Positions 1-5,778 of a stretch of 5,903 nucleotides of DNA are shown here, in pieces. The stretch covers positions 1-5,903 of the forward strand of contig DATKXU010000099.1 in NCBI GenBank assembly GCA_035528905.1. The letters are read 5' to 3'. This DNA is from DATKXU01 sp035528905 (GTDB lineage Bacteria > Armatimonadota > UBA5829 > DTJY01). How positions within the stretch are numbered: the first letter of the stretch is position 1; every line of letters starts with the position of its first letter. Under the pieces are notes generated by a model, which saw only the letters and a program-made list of their open reading frames with translations, made no database searches and was not told the DNA's origin. The position numbers were made by a program, and so were the translations under genes.

Positions 1-1
1 G

Positions 2-247
2 GCGTATCCCGAGCTCAGGGCGAGCCAGAACTTCCTCGATCTTCAGAAGAGCCTCTCAGAGATCGAAGACCAGATTCAGTATGCAAGGAGATACCACAAC
101 GGCACCGTCCGCGACTATAATATCCTGGTGGAGTCGTTTCCGGGCAATCTGATCGCGAGCGCCCTCGGCTTCCCCAGGAGGGAATTCTTCGAGATCGAAT
201 TCGCTACGGAGCGCAAAGCCCCGGAAGTGGACTTCAATGCAAAGTAA
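2..247 (+). CDS. lemA: LemA family protein, C-terminal part (5' end outside window)
   Basis: The reading frame is open from the left edge and ends at TAA 245-247, giving the last 81 residues of a LemA-type protein. Visible family signatures are YPELRASQNFLDLQ, then a helix ending in ARRYHNGTVRDYN, then the ESFPGNLIA segment and a C-terminal FFEIEF strand. LemA proteins are normally about 180-200 residues: one N-terminal membrane helix followed by a helical bundle. The missing part is therefore the membrane anchor and first helices. The usual YN of the ARxxYN motif reads HN here. The gene lies 58 bp upstream of a DUF2207 gene on the same strand, a pairing common in bacteria that suggests one operon. 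The biochemical function of LemA is not established. The family call is secure; the partner relationship is inferred from context. Confidence 0.93.
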   Translation, partial: AYPELRASQNFLDLQKSLSEIEDQIQYARRYHNGTVRDYNILVESFPGNLIASALGFPRREFFEIEFATERKAPEVDFNAK

Positions 248-295
248 TGCAATATTGGAGTACCGGGTTGAATCTCGCTGACACTCCACCGCCTT

Positions 296-300
296 GGAGG
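296..300 (+). promoter_or_regulatory. Shine-Dalgarno site deciding the DUF2207 start
   Basis: GGAGG lies 5 nt before ATG 306. It selects that ATG over the in-frame TTG at 294, which sits before the site and would only add MEGT ahead of a good signal peptide. Confidence 0.8.
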
Positions 301-305
301 GTACC

Positions 306-2258
306 ATGAAGAGTAAGCTTTCCCCTCTGGTACTGTTTCTCGTAGCTGCCATTCATGCAGCCCTGCCTGTTCCAGCGGCGGCGCAGGACACCGGCTATCC
401 CACGGAGCGAATACTCCTCTTCCACAGCGATATCACCGTGCATAAGGATTCCTCGATGACCGTCCGCGAGACGATTAAGGTCGTCTGCGCCGGAGACGAG
501 ATCAAGCGCGGGATCTATCGTGACTTCCCTACCCGGTATAAAGACAGGTACGGCAATCGGTATGTGGTCGGCTTCCAAGTGACTGAGGTGCTGAGAGACG
601 GCCAGCTTGAGCCTTACCACATGGAGAGTCGCATCAACGGAGAGCGCATTTACATTGGCGATCCGGACGTCCTGCTTACTCCAGGGGAATACACCTACAC
701 TTTGACCTACAAGACCGACCGGCAGCTCGGCTACTTTAGAGATCACGACGAGCTCTATTGGAATGTCACCGGCAACGGCTGGACGTTCCCGATTGATAAA
801 GCCGCCGCAGTAGTCGCTCCTCCGGAAGGCGCCTCACCGAGCGCCTTGAGACTAGAGGCTTATACAGGGCCCGAGGGGTCTGACGCCAAAGACTTCCGGG
901 CCTATGTTGACGCTCAGGGGCATGCGGTGTTCTATGCCGCCAAGCCGCTTGGCCCAAGAGAGGGACTGACGATTGTCGTCTCCTGGCCGAAGGGCTTCGT
1001 GAACGAGCCGGCCGCCCGCGAGAAGATCGGCTACTTTCTCCGGGATAACCGCGGCTTTCTTGCAGGGCTTCTAGGGCTGGCGATTCTCCTTCTTTACTAC
1101 TTGATCACCTGGGCGAGAGTGGGAAACGATCCTGAAAAGGGGACGATTATCCCGCTCTACGAACCTCCGGAGGGGTTCTCACCGGCAGCCATCCGCTACA
1201 TCACCAGGATGAGATACGACGACAAGACCTTCGCCTCTGCCATCGTGGACATGGCGATCAAGCGCTTCATCAGGATCGAGCAGGACGACGGCGTTTACAC
1301 TTTTGTCAAGGACGTAGCTGATTCGGGGATTCTGTCTCCTGAGGAGCAGGAAATCGCCGCTAGTTTGCTGACTTCGCGGGATGAAATCGAGCTGACGAAC
1401 GACCACTACCTAATGATCGGCAGGGCGAAGGAGGCTGCGAAGAATTCCCTGAATTTGAGCTATGGCGCATATTTCCGTACGAACAAGGGTTACTTTGTCG
1501 CGGGAGTGATACTATCCATCGCCGTCCTGGGCCTCAGCGCGCTCCTGGGCTCCGCAACTCAGGCGGTGGTTGTCGGCTTCATGAGCGTATGGCTCACCGG
1601 ATGGACGTTCGGTGTTGGGGTCCTGCTGTCGCAGGTGATCCGTGCCTGGCGGGGCGCTCGCGTGGGGAAGGGGAATACTATCACTGGCTCGATGAGCGCG
1701 GGATGTCTGACCCTGTTTTCCATCCCGTTCATTGCGGGGGAGATCGCTGGGCTGTACGTCCTGGGATCTTTCGCGCCGCCGGCGTTCATTCTGCTCATAG
1801 TCCTCGTCGCCTTCGTCAACTATATCTTTTACGACCTGCTCAAGGCTCCCACCATCCCGGGCAGAAGGTTGCTGGACCGGATTGAGGGCTTCAAGATGTA
1901 CCTCTCCGTGGCGGAAGGAGACAACCTGAAGGGGGTCGTTTTGCCGGCTAAGACGCCGAAGCTCTTCGAGAGATACCTGCCCTACGCGCTGGCGCTCGGC
2001 GTCGAGCAGAGGTGGGCGGAGCAATTCTCCGACGTCCTGTCGAGCGCGGGCGTGGGAGACACGGGTTACAGCCCCGACTGGTATTCAGGCACATCATGGC
2101 ATGACCTCGGGACCAGCGGCTTTGCATCTTCGCTGGGAAGTTCCCTCTCAGGAGCGATAGCTTCGTCATCAAGTCCGCCGGGGTCGAGCTCCGGCGGCGG
2201 CGGAGGAGGCGGCTCCTCCGGAGGAGGTGGAGGTGGTGGTGGCGGAGGTGGCTGGTAA
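306..2258 (+). CDS. DUF2207 family membrane protein with polyglycine tail
   Basis: The 650-residue protein starts at ATG 306. Residues 1-27 form a signal peptide (KSK, hydrophobic core, cleavage near AAA-QD). Residues about 30-235 are the extracytoplasmic DUF2207 domain, with the recognisable segments RGIYRDFPTRY and ELYWNVTGNGWTFPI. A membrane helix at about 250-270 is followed by a cytosolic region containing YDDKTFASAIVDMAIKRFI, then hydrophobic helices at about 396-416, 420-446, 464-486 and 490-510. The late family blocks RRLLDRIEGFKMYLSVAE and LFERYLPYALALGVEQRW follow. The C-terminus is Ser/Gly-rich and ends in a poly-Gly run closed by Trp, common in this family and in TPM-domain proteins. 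It probably acts with the upstream LemA protein at the membrane, but no molecular function is established. Length and order are normal for the family, with no frameshift. Confidence 0.95.
   Translation: MKSKLSPLVLFLVAAIHAALPVPAAAQDTGYPTERILLFHSDITVHKDSSMTVRETIKVVCAGDEIKRGIYRDFPTRYKDRYGNRYVVGFQVTEVLRDGQLEPYHMESRINGERIYIGDPDVLLTPGEYTYTLTYKTDRQLGYFRDHDELYWNVTGNGWTFPIDKAAAVVAPPEGASPSALRLEAYTGPEGSDAKDFRAYVDAQGHAVFYAAKPLGPREGLTIVVSWPKGFVNEPAAREKIGYFLRDNRGFLAGLLGLAILLLYYLITWARVGNDPEKGTIIPLYEPPEGFSPAAIRYITRMRYDDKTFASAIVDMAIKRFIRIEQDDGVYTFVKDVADSGILSPEEQEIAASLLTSRDEIELTNDHYLMIGRAKEAAKNSLNLSYGAYFRTNKGYFVAGVILSIAVLGLSALLGSATQAVVVGFMSVWLTGWTFGVGVLLSQVIRAWRGARVGKGNTITGSMSAGCLTLFSIPFIAGEIAGLYVLGSFAPPAFILLIVLVAFVNYIFYDLLKAPTIPGRRLLDRIEGFKMYLSVAEGDNLKGVVLPAKTPKLFERYLPYALALGVEQRWAEQFSDVLSSAGVGDTGYSPDWYSGTSWHDLGTSGFASSLGSSLSGAIASSSSPPGSSSGGGGGGGSSGGGGGGGGGGGW
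2193..2252 (+). repeat. GGN-codon low-complexity tract (polyglycine tail)
   Basis: Eighteen of 20 codons are glycine, using GGC, GGA and GGT interchangeably and interrupted by two Ser codons, just before the terminal Trp codon. Mixed codon use indicates selection for the peptide rather than a pure DNA repeat. The tract contains an incidental 14-bp palindrome at 2213-2226. Confidence 0.85.
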
Positions 2259-2279
2259 GCGCCGGAATTCCGCCCTTCT

Positions 2280-2315
2280 GCACGGCATCCTGGCAGCCCT
2301 GCCAGGCTGCCGTGC
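2280..2315 (+). terminator. Long hairpin after the DUF2207 gene
   Basis: An 8-bp arm (GCACGGCA with TGCCGTGC), one t/c mismatch and a 7-bp arm (CCTGGCA with TGCCAGG) enclose a GCCC loop, 21 nt after the DUF2207 stop. A stem of this strength probably ends or stabilises the lemA-DUF2207 transcript. There is no U-tract directly after it on either strand, so it is not a canonical intrinsic terminator. It could instead be a processing or stability element, or part of an attenuator together with 2328-2334. Confidence 0.55.
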
Positions 2316-2357
2316 GCTTGCAGGTCAGGCAGCCGAAAAATTTCCCCTCAACCATGT

Positions 2358-2385
2358 TTGGCTACCTCAGCGGTATCGGTACAAT
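2358..2385 (+). promoter_or_regulatory. Candidate sigma70-type promoter for the STAS/kinase pair
   Basis: TTGGCT (2358-2363, 4/6 to TTGACA), a 16-nt spacer and TACAAT (2380-2385, 5/6 to TATAAT). Transcription would begin near 2392, giving a leader of about 28 nt that includes the ribosome-binding site. It lies after the 2280-2315 hairpin, in keeping with a separate transcription unit. The call rests on pattern only. Confidence 0.5.
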
Positions 2386-2403
2386 TACTCAGAACTGGCA
2401 CCC

Positions 2404-2411
2404 AAGGAAGG
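2404..2411 (+). promoter_or_regulatory. Ribosome-binding site of the STAS gene
   Basis: AAGGAAGG lies 8 nt before ATG 2420. The in-frame GTG at 2411 overlaps this site, and the longer in-frame ATG at 2312 lies within the hairpin region and upstream of the promoter. This supports 2420 as the true start. Confidence 0.7.
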
Positions 2412-2419
2412 TGTGTGCG

Positions 2420-2764
2420 ATGGAAATCGAGGTCGCTCAGCATGAGCAGACAATCATACGTGTCAGCGGAGAGATTGACCTGTCGAACGTCGGCGATCTC
2501 CGCACAGCGCTTGATGGCTCGGTTGAAGGGTCGCCGAGAGGATTTGTGGTTGATCTGACGGAGGTGGGCTACATAGACAGCGCCGGCATAGCGGCCATAA
2601 TGTCCGCCTACCAGCGCTTGACCTCCAGCGGTGGAAAGCTCGCGCTTGTGATCACGAACGCATACGTCAGGGAGACGCTCGCCCTTATCCATACTGAGGA
2701 GCTTTCAGGGCTGTTTATTTGCGATGATATCCCAGCCGCCGAACGGGTATTCTCTGGCGAGTAG
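2420..2764 (+). CDS. STAS-domain anti-sigma factor antagonist (RsbV/SpoIIAA-like)
   Basis: The 114-residue protein is a single STAS domain of normal length for stand-alone RsbV-type proteins. It shows the opening strand QTIIRVSGEIDLSNVGDLR (10-28), the central strand GFVVDLTEVGYIDSAGIAAI (41-60) and the GGKLALV strand. Ser54 in DSAG occupies the position phosphorylated by the partner kinase in SpoIIAA/RsbV. By family knowledge, the unphosphorylated form binds the kinase-type anti-sigma factor and frees its sigma factor; phosphorylation cancels this. The kinase gene starts 11 bp after this stop, so the two are almost certainly co-transcribed. The protein should be cytosolic, with no membrane segment. 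The specific sigma target cannot be named: no SigB/SigF-type gene is present here. Confidence 0.93.
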   Translation: MEIEVAQHEQTIIRVSGEIDLSNVGDLRTALDGSVEGSPRGFVVDLTEVGYIDSAGIAAIMSAYQRLTSSGGKLALVITNAYVRETLALIHTEELSGLFICDDIPAAERVFSGE

Positions 2765-2775
2765 AGGTTGCAGTA

Positions 2776-3294
2776 ATGACGGGTTGTATGGACTCCACAC
2801 TCGTTCCCGGTCTATCCAACACCGCTGCTATGAGCGGAGAAGTCGGCATGATCGTGAACGTGAAGTTTGATTTGCCGGCCGAAGCAGTATTGATTCCCGT
2901 CATACGCTGCCAGGTGGATGCCCTGCTTCAGCACATGGGCGTGACCGAGGACGATGTCTACCGCGCGGGAATAGTAGTCACCGAAGCATGTTCGAACGTA
3001 GTTCGGCACGCATACGCCGAGCCGGGCCAGAGGTATCGAGTGGAGTTAGAATACCACGCAGAGCGGCTCGTCGTGACCGTTACGGACTTCGGCAGGGGCT
3101 TCGATGCCTGCGATGTACCGGAGCCCTCGCTCGGCCAGATCGGCGGATATGGCATATACTTTATGCGTGAGTCGGCCGACAAGCTGGAGTTCAGCAGGCC
3201 CGGCGGCACGGGAACCAGAATCGAGGCGGAAATCTGCCTGCACTACCGATCCGACGAGGCTCTGGACTTCGCCCGCGAGCTCGACCGCAGCTAG
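2776..3294 (+). CDS. Anti-sigma factor serine kinase (RsbW/SpoIIAB-like, HATPase_c_2)
   Basis: The protein has 172 residues from ATG 2776, which has AGAGG 8 nt upstream. It has the GHKL/Bergerat ATP-binding fold: N-box TEACSNVVRHAY with Glu70 and Asn74, G1-type motif DFGRGFD (Asp104, Gly106, Gly108), and G2-type motif GGYGIYFMRESADKLEF (123-139). These identify the RsbW/SpoIIAB group, which bind a sigma factor and phosphorylate the STAS antagonist on Ser. The upstream STAS gene is the expected substrate. Family alignment begins near residue 25 (MIVNVKFDLPAE), so the first 24 residues are either an unusual extension or untranslated. ATG 2848, with CGGAGAAG 5 nt upstream, is a credible alternative start giving 148 residues, close to the usual length. 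The catalytic residues look intact. Substrate pairing is inferred from adjacency. Confidence 0.93.
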   Translation: MTGCMDSTLVPGLSNTAAMSGEVGMIVNVKFDLPAEAVLIPVIRCQVDALLQHMGVTEDDVYRAGIVVTEACSNVVRHAYAEPGQRYRVELEYHAERLVVTVTDFGRGFDACDVPEPSLGQIGGYGIYFMRESADKLEFSRPGGTGTRIEAEICLHYRSDEALDFARELDRS

Positions 3295-3301
3295 CGGGAC
3301 A

Positions 3302-3357
3302 GGGCGACGGGGAGACTGGGAGACAGGGAGAATGGGAGTATGGGGGTGTGGGAGAAC
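3302..3357. repeat. Seven G-rich 8-nt units between convergent genes
   Basis: Seven consecutive octads each begin GGG. Examples are gggagact, gggagaca and gggagaat at 3310-3333; the first (gggcgacg) and sixth (gggggtgt) are more diverged. A partial unit (gggaca, 3296-3301) precedes them, starting two bases after the stop codon of the anti-sigma kinase gene. The G-runs recur with 3-5 nt loops on the + strand, giving G-quadruplex potential. Copies are degenerate, which suggests an old or slipping array. No protein-coding signal is visible. Confidence 0.8.
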
Positions 3358-3363
3358 GTCCAG

Positions 3364-3440
3364 CGCCCAACGCCCAGCATCAAGCATCCACCATCGCTCC
3401 ACACTCCACACTCAACACTTCTCACTCTTCACGTCTCACG
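3364..3440. repeat. Eleven degenerate C/A-rich 7-nt units
   Basis: The stretch divides without gaps into eleven heptads. Neighbours are most alike: cgcccaa/cgcccag, catcaag/catccac/catcgct, ccacact twice exactly, then caacact, tctcact, cttcacg, tctcacg. The gradual drift from unit to unit looks like tandem duplication with mutation. The last unit (3434-3440) contains the stop codon of the minus-strand anti-sigma gene. The organisation recalls the short tandemly repeated heptanucleotides described in cyanobacteria, but the unit sequences are not claimed to be the same. Confidence 0.8.
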
Positions 3441-4725
3441 GTCTGGTTCCCCGTTCAGCCTCCAGGGCCTGGAGCCTGCGCTTTGCCACTCGGAAATAGG
3501 GTTGTGCTATCTTCAGACCGATGGCCTGGCGGTATGAGGCCGCCGCTGTGCGGGGCATCTTAGCTCTCTCAGCGGCCTGTGCCTGCGCGAACCAATATGT
3601 CGCGCTCTTGGGATCAAGCCGCACGAGCTGGTTCGCAGTCATATACTCATCCCGCGGCTGGCCTGCCTGGTTGTATGCGTTCAGGAGTCCTTCTAGCACA
3701 ACCTGGCTGTTCGGCGACTCTTTCGCCTTCCTCTCGTAGGTCTGGACTAGCTCCAGGTTGTGCTGCTTCTGGGCCTCAACCGACAGATCCTCGCTGGAAG
3801 CGGTGCCGCGGCGTTCAAGCCAAGCCGACTCGAGGGCGCCGGGAGCGGGAGGCGGCCCCGCAGGTCCGGACGGACGCGACTCAGGTGCACGCCGTGGCCT
3901 TGGTCCTGCTTCCTCCGCCACTCCTCCATAACCAACTTTCCCACCTTTGCCATTGACGTGCGGCTTAGTTGGCGAGCCCTCCATCTCGGCTTTGGGAATC
4001 TCCTCAATTCCTGCCTCATCAATGCCAGCGGTGGCTTGCGCGACGGCCTTGGCACCCGCCGGCTTTGTCCGATCGGCGGATTCCTTATGTGCAGGCATAG
4101 GAGAAACGCGTGCTGGGGCCGTTCCGGGCCGGTTCTTGAGGGGAGTGCCAGGGGCAACTGTGCGCCGTGGAGCCTCGATCCTGCGGAACCGCTCGGGCGA
4201 GGCTCCTGTGCGCGGGACGGCTGCCCCCAACTTCTTGCTCAAGACATCAACATCATCCCTGGCATGGCCATCCGCGATCACAGTATAGGGCTCGGCCTTG
4301 GTGCTGGGAGGCGGCTTTGGTGCAGCCGCCGGGCCTTTGGCGGGCTGCTGGACATTGCTTGGCATACGGCTTTGGGAGGGCCGTCTCACCTGGAAGAGGT
4401 ATGGCCACACCGCCGCTAGGGCAATCGCAAAGACGAGCAGGCCCACTGCGGCGCCGGAATACGCCTGGCGCCTCCCGACAAACCACGGCCTGCGAACGGG
4501 TTCACGAGCGAGGCGCGCCATGATCCGGCTTCGGAGGTCGAGCGCCGGTTCCATCGCTGGATACTCCGCCTGCCTGAGCGCGTGGACAGTCTGCGTAAGC
4601 TCGGCCAGCTCGCGGGCGCACGACTCGCACGCGGCGATGTGCTCCTCCGTCAGCTTCTGCAGCCGCTCAGGGAGCGTCCCTTCAATATAGGGCATGATGC
4701 GTTTTCTAAAGTGAGTACATCTCAT
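3436..4725 (-). CDS. Membrane anti-sigma factor, zf-HC2 with TPR-like C-terminus
   Basis: The 429-residue protein starts at ATG 4725, one nt after the sigma factor stop (TGA-G-ATG), so translation is probably coupled; no strong Shine-Dalgarno site is seen. An upstream in-frame ATG at 4779 lies inside the sigma gene and adds nothing conserved. Residues 1-50 are a zinc-binding anti-sigma domain: Cys3, then His29-x3-Cys33-x2-Cys36. One membrane helix spans about 89-112, placing the domain in the cytoplasm to hold the sigma factor. Residues 113-310 are a Pro/Ala/Lys-rich, probably disordered, extracytoplasmic region. Residues about 318-425 are helical with TPR-like periodicity (NAYNQAGQ...YMTANQLVRLDP; TYWFAQAQAAERAKMPRTAAASYRQAI). 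By family knowledge it sequesters the ECF factor until a signal triggers release, often by proteolysis. The C-terminal helical part is a plausible sensor or protein-binding module. Its stop codon lies in a repeat unit. Confidence 0.9.
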   Translation of the reverse strand: MRCTHFRKRIMPYIEGTLPERLQKLTEEHIAACESCARELAELTQTVHALRQAEYPAMEPALDLRSRIMARLAREPVRRPWFVGRRQAYSGAAVGLLVFAIALAAVWPYLFQVRRPSQSRMPSNVQQPAKGPAAAPKPPPSTKAEPYTVIADGHARDDVDVLSKKLGAAVPRTGASPERFRRIEAPRRTVAPGTPLKNRPGTAPARVSPMPAHKESADRTKPAGAKAVAQATAGIDEAGIEEIPKAEMEGSPTKPHVNGKGGKVGYGGVAEEAGPRPRRAPESRPSGPAGPPPAPGALESAWLERRGTASSEDLSVEAQKQHNLELVQTYERKAKESPNSQVVLEGLLNAYNQAGQPRDEYMTANQLVRLDPKSATYWFAQAQAAERAKMPRTAAASYRQAIGLKIAQPYFRVAKRRLQALEAERGTRP

Positions 4726-4726
4726 C

Positions 4727-5398
4727 TCACAAGCCCTGTTGGAGCAGGCGCAGCTCGCCTCTGAGCCTCCTGCAGGCATAGTGCAGCCGCGACCAGACGG
4801 TTCCCACGGAACACTTCAATATCGCCGCTATCTCGTCGCAGGGGCGCTGCTCAAAGTAATGCATGACGACTACGATGCGCTGCTTGTCCGGCAGCGTGTC
4901 AATCGCCCTGCGCACCATGTCGTTCCGCTCGCGCTGCTGGAGCGATTCGTCGGGCGACGGATCGTCCTCTGCGCGGATGGTGGATGCCAGTCCGAACGCC
5001 GGATCGTCTATCGAAAGCATGTTCTGGCGCTTCATTTTTTTCAGCCGTTTCAGTGTCATGTTCACCGCGATGGTGTGCAGCCAGGTGGAGAGCTTGGCTT
5101 CCCTCCTGAAGCTCCCGATGGCCCTGTAAGCAGACACGAATATGTCCTGCACGAGATCGTCGGCCTCGTCGCGGCTCGTGACCATGCGCGAAACTATGCC
5201 GTAAATCGCCCTCTGGTGCCTGTCAATCAGTTCGCCGAACGCCGATACGTCGCCAGCCTGGACGCGCAGCACCAAAGCCAGGTCGGCATCAGGCTCCGTG
5301 CCACCCCCGCGTCCGGCGCCTTCCGCCTCGCCTGACGAGCGAGGACGCCCGGCTTGGTTTCCGGGCAGCAGGTCGGTATCCTGCTTAGGATTTGTCAT
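4727..5398 (-). CDS. ECF-subfamily RNA polymerase sigma factor (RpoE-like)
   Basis: The 223-residue protein is a group 4 sigma factor. Region 2 (about 41-118) contains AFGELIDRHQRAIYGIV, DEADDLVQDIFVSAYRAIGSF and STWLHTIAVNMTLKRLKK, covering core binding and -10 recognition. Region 4 (about 160-216) contains LPDKQRIVVVMHYFEQRPCDEIAAILKCSVGTVWSRLHYACRRLR, the helix-turn-helix that reads the -35. There is no region 3, as expected for ECF factors, and no C-terminal extension. The first 38 residues are Gly/Glu/Arg-rich and longer than usual for the group; no better in-frame start follows them. The cognate anti-sigma gene begins one nt after the stop. The ATG start lacks a clear Shine-Dalgarno site and lies inside a 14-bp palindrome. 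No GGAAC/GTC-type autoregulatory promoter was found upstream, so the target promoter class cannot be stated. Confidence 0.95.
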   Translation of the reverse strand: MTNPKQDTDLLPGNQAGRPRSSGEAEGAGRGGGTEPDADLALVLRVQAGDVSAFGELIDRHQRAIYGIVSRMVTSRDEADDLVQDIFVSAYRAIGSFRREAKLSTWLHTIAVNMTLKRLKKMKRQNMLSIDDPAFGLASTIRAEDDPSPDESLQQRERNDMVRRAIDTLPDKQRIVVVMHYFEQRPCDEIAAILKCSVGTVWSRLHYACRRLRGELRLLQQGL

Positions 5399-5409
5399 GA
5401 GCGCTCATG
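5396..5409. promoter_or_regulatory. Perfect 14-bp palindrome over the sigma start codon
   Basis: CATGAGCGCTCATG is self-complementary. Its left half contains the sigma gene's ATG (minus strand, 5398-5396) and its right half a second, out-of-frame ATG (5408-5406). In mRNA it could fold as a 5-bp stem with a GCGC loop and hide the start codon; as DNA it could be a dimer-binding site. Chance occurrence in a window this size is not negligible. Confidence 0.4.
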
Positions 5410-5775
5410 TGCGGATTTGCATGGCGGGCCGGAGGGTGCCCGTCCGCGGTACGCATCCGCGTCTCCGGCGCCAATCCTAACAAATCCAGGGCAGATTTGC
5501 AAACCTGTCAACTACTATGACCCGCCTCTTCGAGGAACCTTCAAAGTTCATAACTTGGCAATGTCACGAAGGAGCCTATCGGTCCGCTTTTGCAGATTGT
5601 CGCAGGATGCCAAATTGAAATCCTGGCCCAGAAGGCGACTATCGGCTGCGTCGAGGATTCACCTACCTGCGCCGGCAAGACGAGGGTAGGATGAAGGGAA
5701 AATGTCAGAGATCCACAAGACCTGCAGCCTACGTAAAACCAACCGGCAAGCCGATAGACCTGAAGAACCAAGCGA
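5410..5775. other. Non-coding stretch upstream of the sigma gene
   Basis: No convincing gene is present on either strand. Short frames exist (for example 60 codons from 5691) but have low GC in third positions compared with the real genes and no recognisable domain. Visible structure is minor: GATTTGCA occurs twice (5414-5421, 5494-5501), CAGGAT/ATCCTG can pair around an 11-nt loop (5603-5625), CCTACC/GGTAGG can pair (5662-5690), and CCGGCAAG is repeated (5672-5679, 5743-5750). It looks like a long leader or intergenic regulatory region; a small RNA cannot be excluded. Confidence 0.5.
5474..5511 (-). promoter_or_regulatory. Weak candidate promoters for the sigma/anti-sigma operon
   Basis: Two overlapping options exist on the minus strand. 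The first is TTGCAA (5502-5497), a 17-nt spacer and TAGGAT (5479-5474), with 4/6 matches in each hexamer. The second is perfect TTGACA (5511-5506), a 17-nt spacer and TGGATT (5488-5483), with a weak -10. Either would give a leader of about 70-80 nt before the sigma start. Neither is strong, and no ECF-type promoter is seen. Confidence 0.3.
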
Positions 5776-5778
5776 GAT

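Noticed and set aside
294..305. TTG start for the DUF2207 gene at 294
   Set aside because: GGAGG at 296-300 is correctly spaced for ATG 306 and would lie inside the coding region if TTG were used.
234..746. - strand frame of 170 codons over the lemA/DUF2207 junction
   Set aside because: It overlaps the DUF2207 signal peptide and domain; no family features.
2213..2226. 14-bp palindrome CTCCTCCGGAGGAG
   Set aside because: It lies inside the Ser/Gly codon run and follows from TCC and GGA codons; no regulatory role is needed.
3295..3440. CRISPR array
   Set aside because: Units are 7-8 nt and contiguous, without repeats of 20-40 nt or unique spacers, and no cas gene is nearby.
3760..4419. Long + strand frame of 219 codons opposite the anti-sigma gene
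   Set aside because: It is the antisense shadow of a GC-rich gene with clear domains; its translation has no recognisable motif and no ribosome-binding site.
4739..5335. + strand frame of 198 codons opposite the sigma gene
   Set aside because: The minus strand encodes an unmistakable ECF sigma factor across the same bases; the + frame is composition-driven.
5514..5555. ECF-type promoter (GAAC ... GTC) upstream of the sigma gene on the minus strand
   Set aside because: TGAAC and GTCA are present, but the gap is about 24 nt instead of about 16, so autoregulation is not supported by the sequence.
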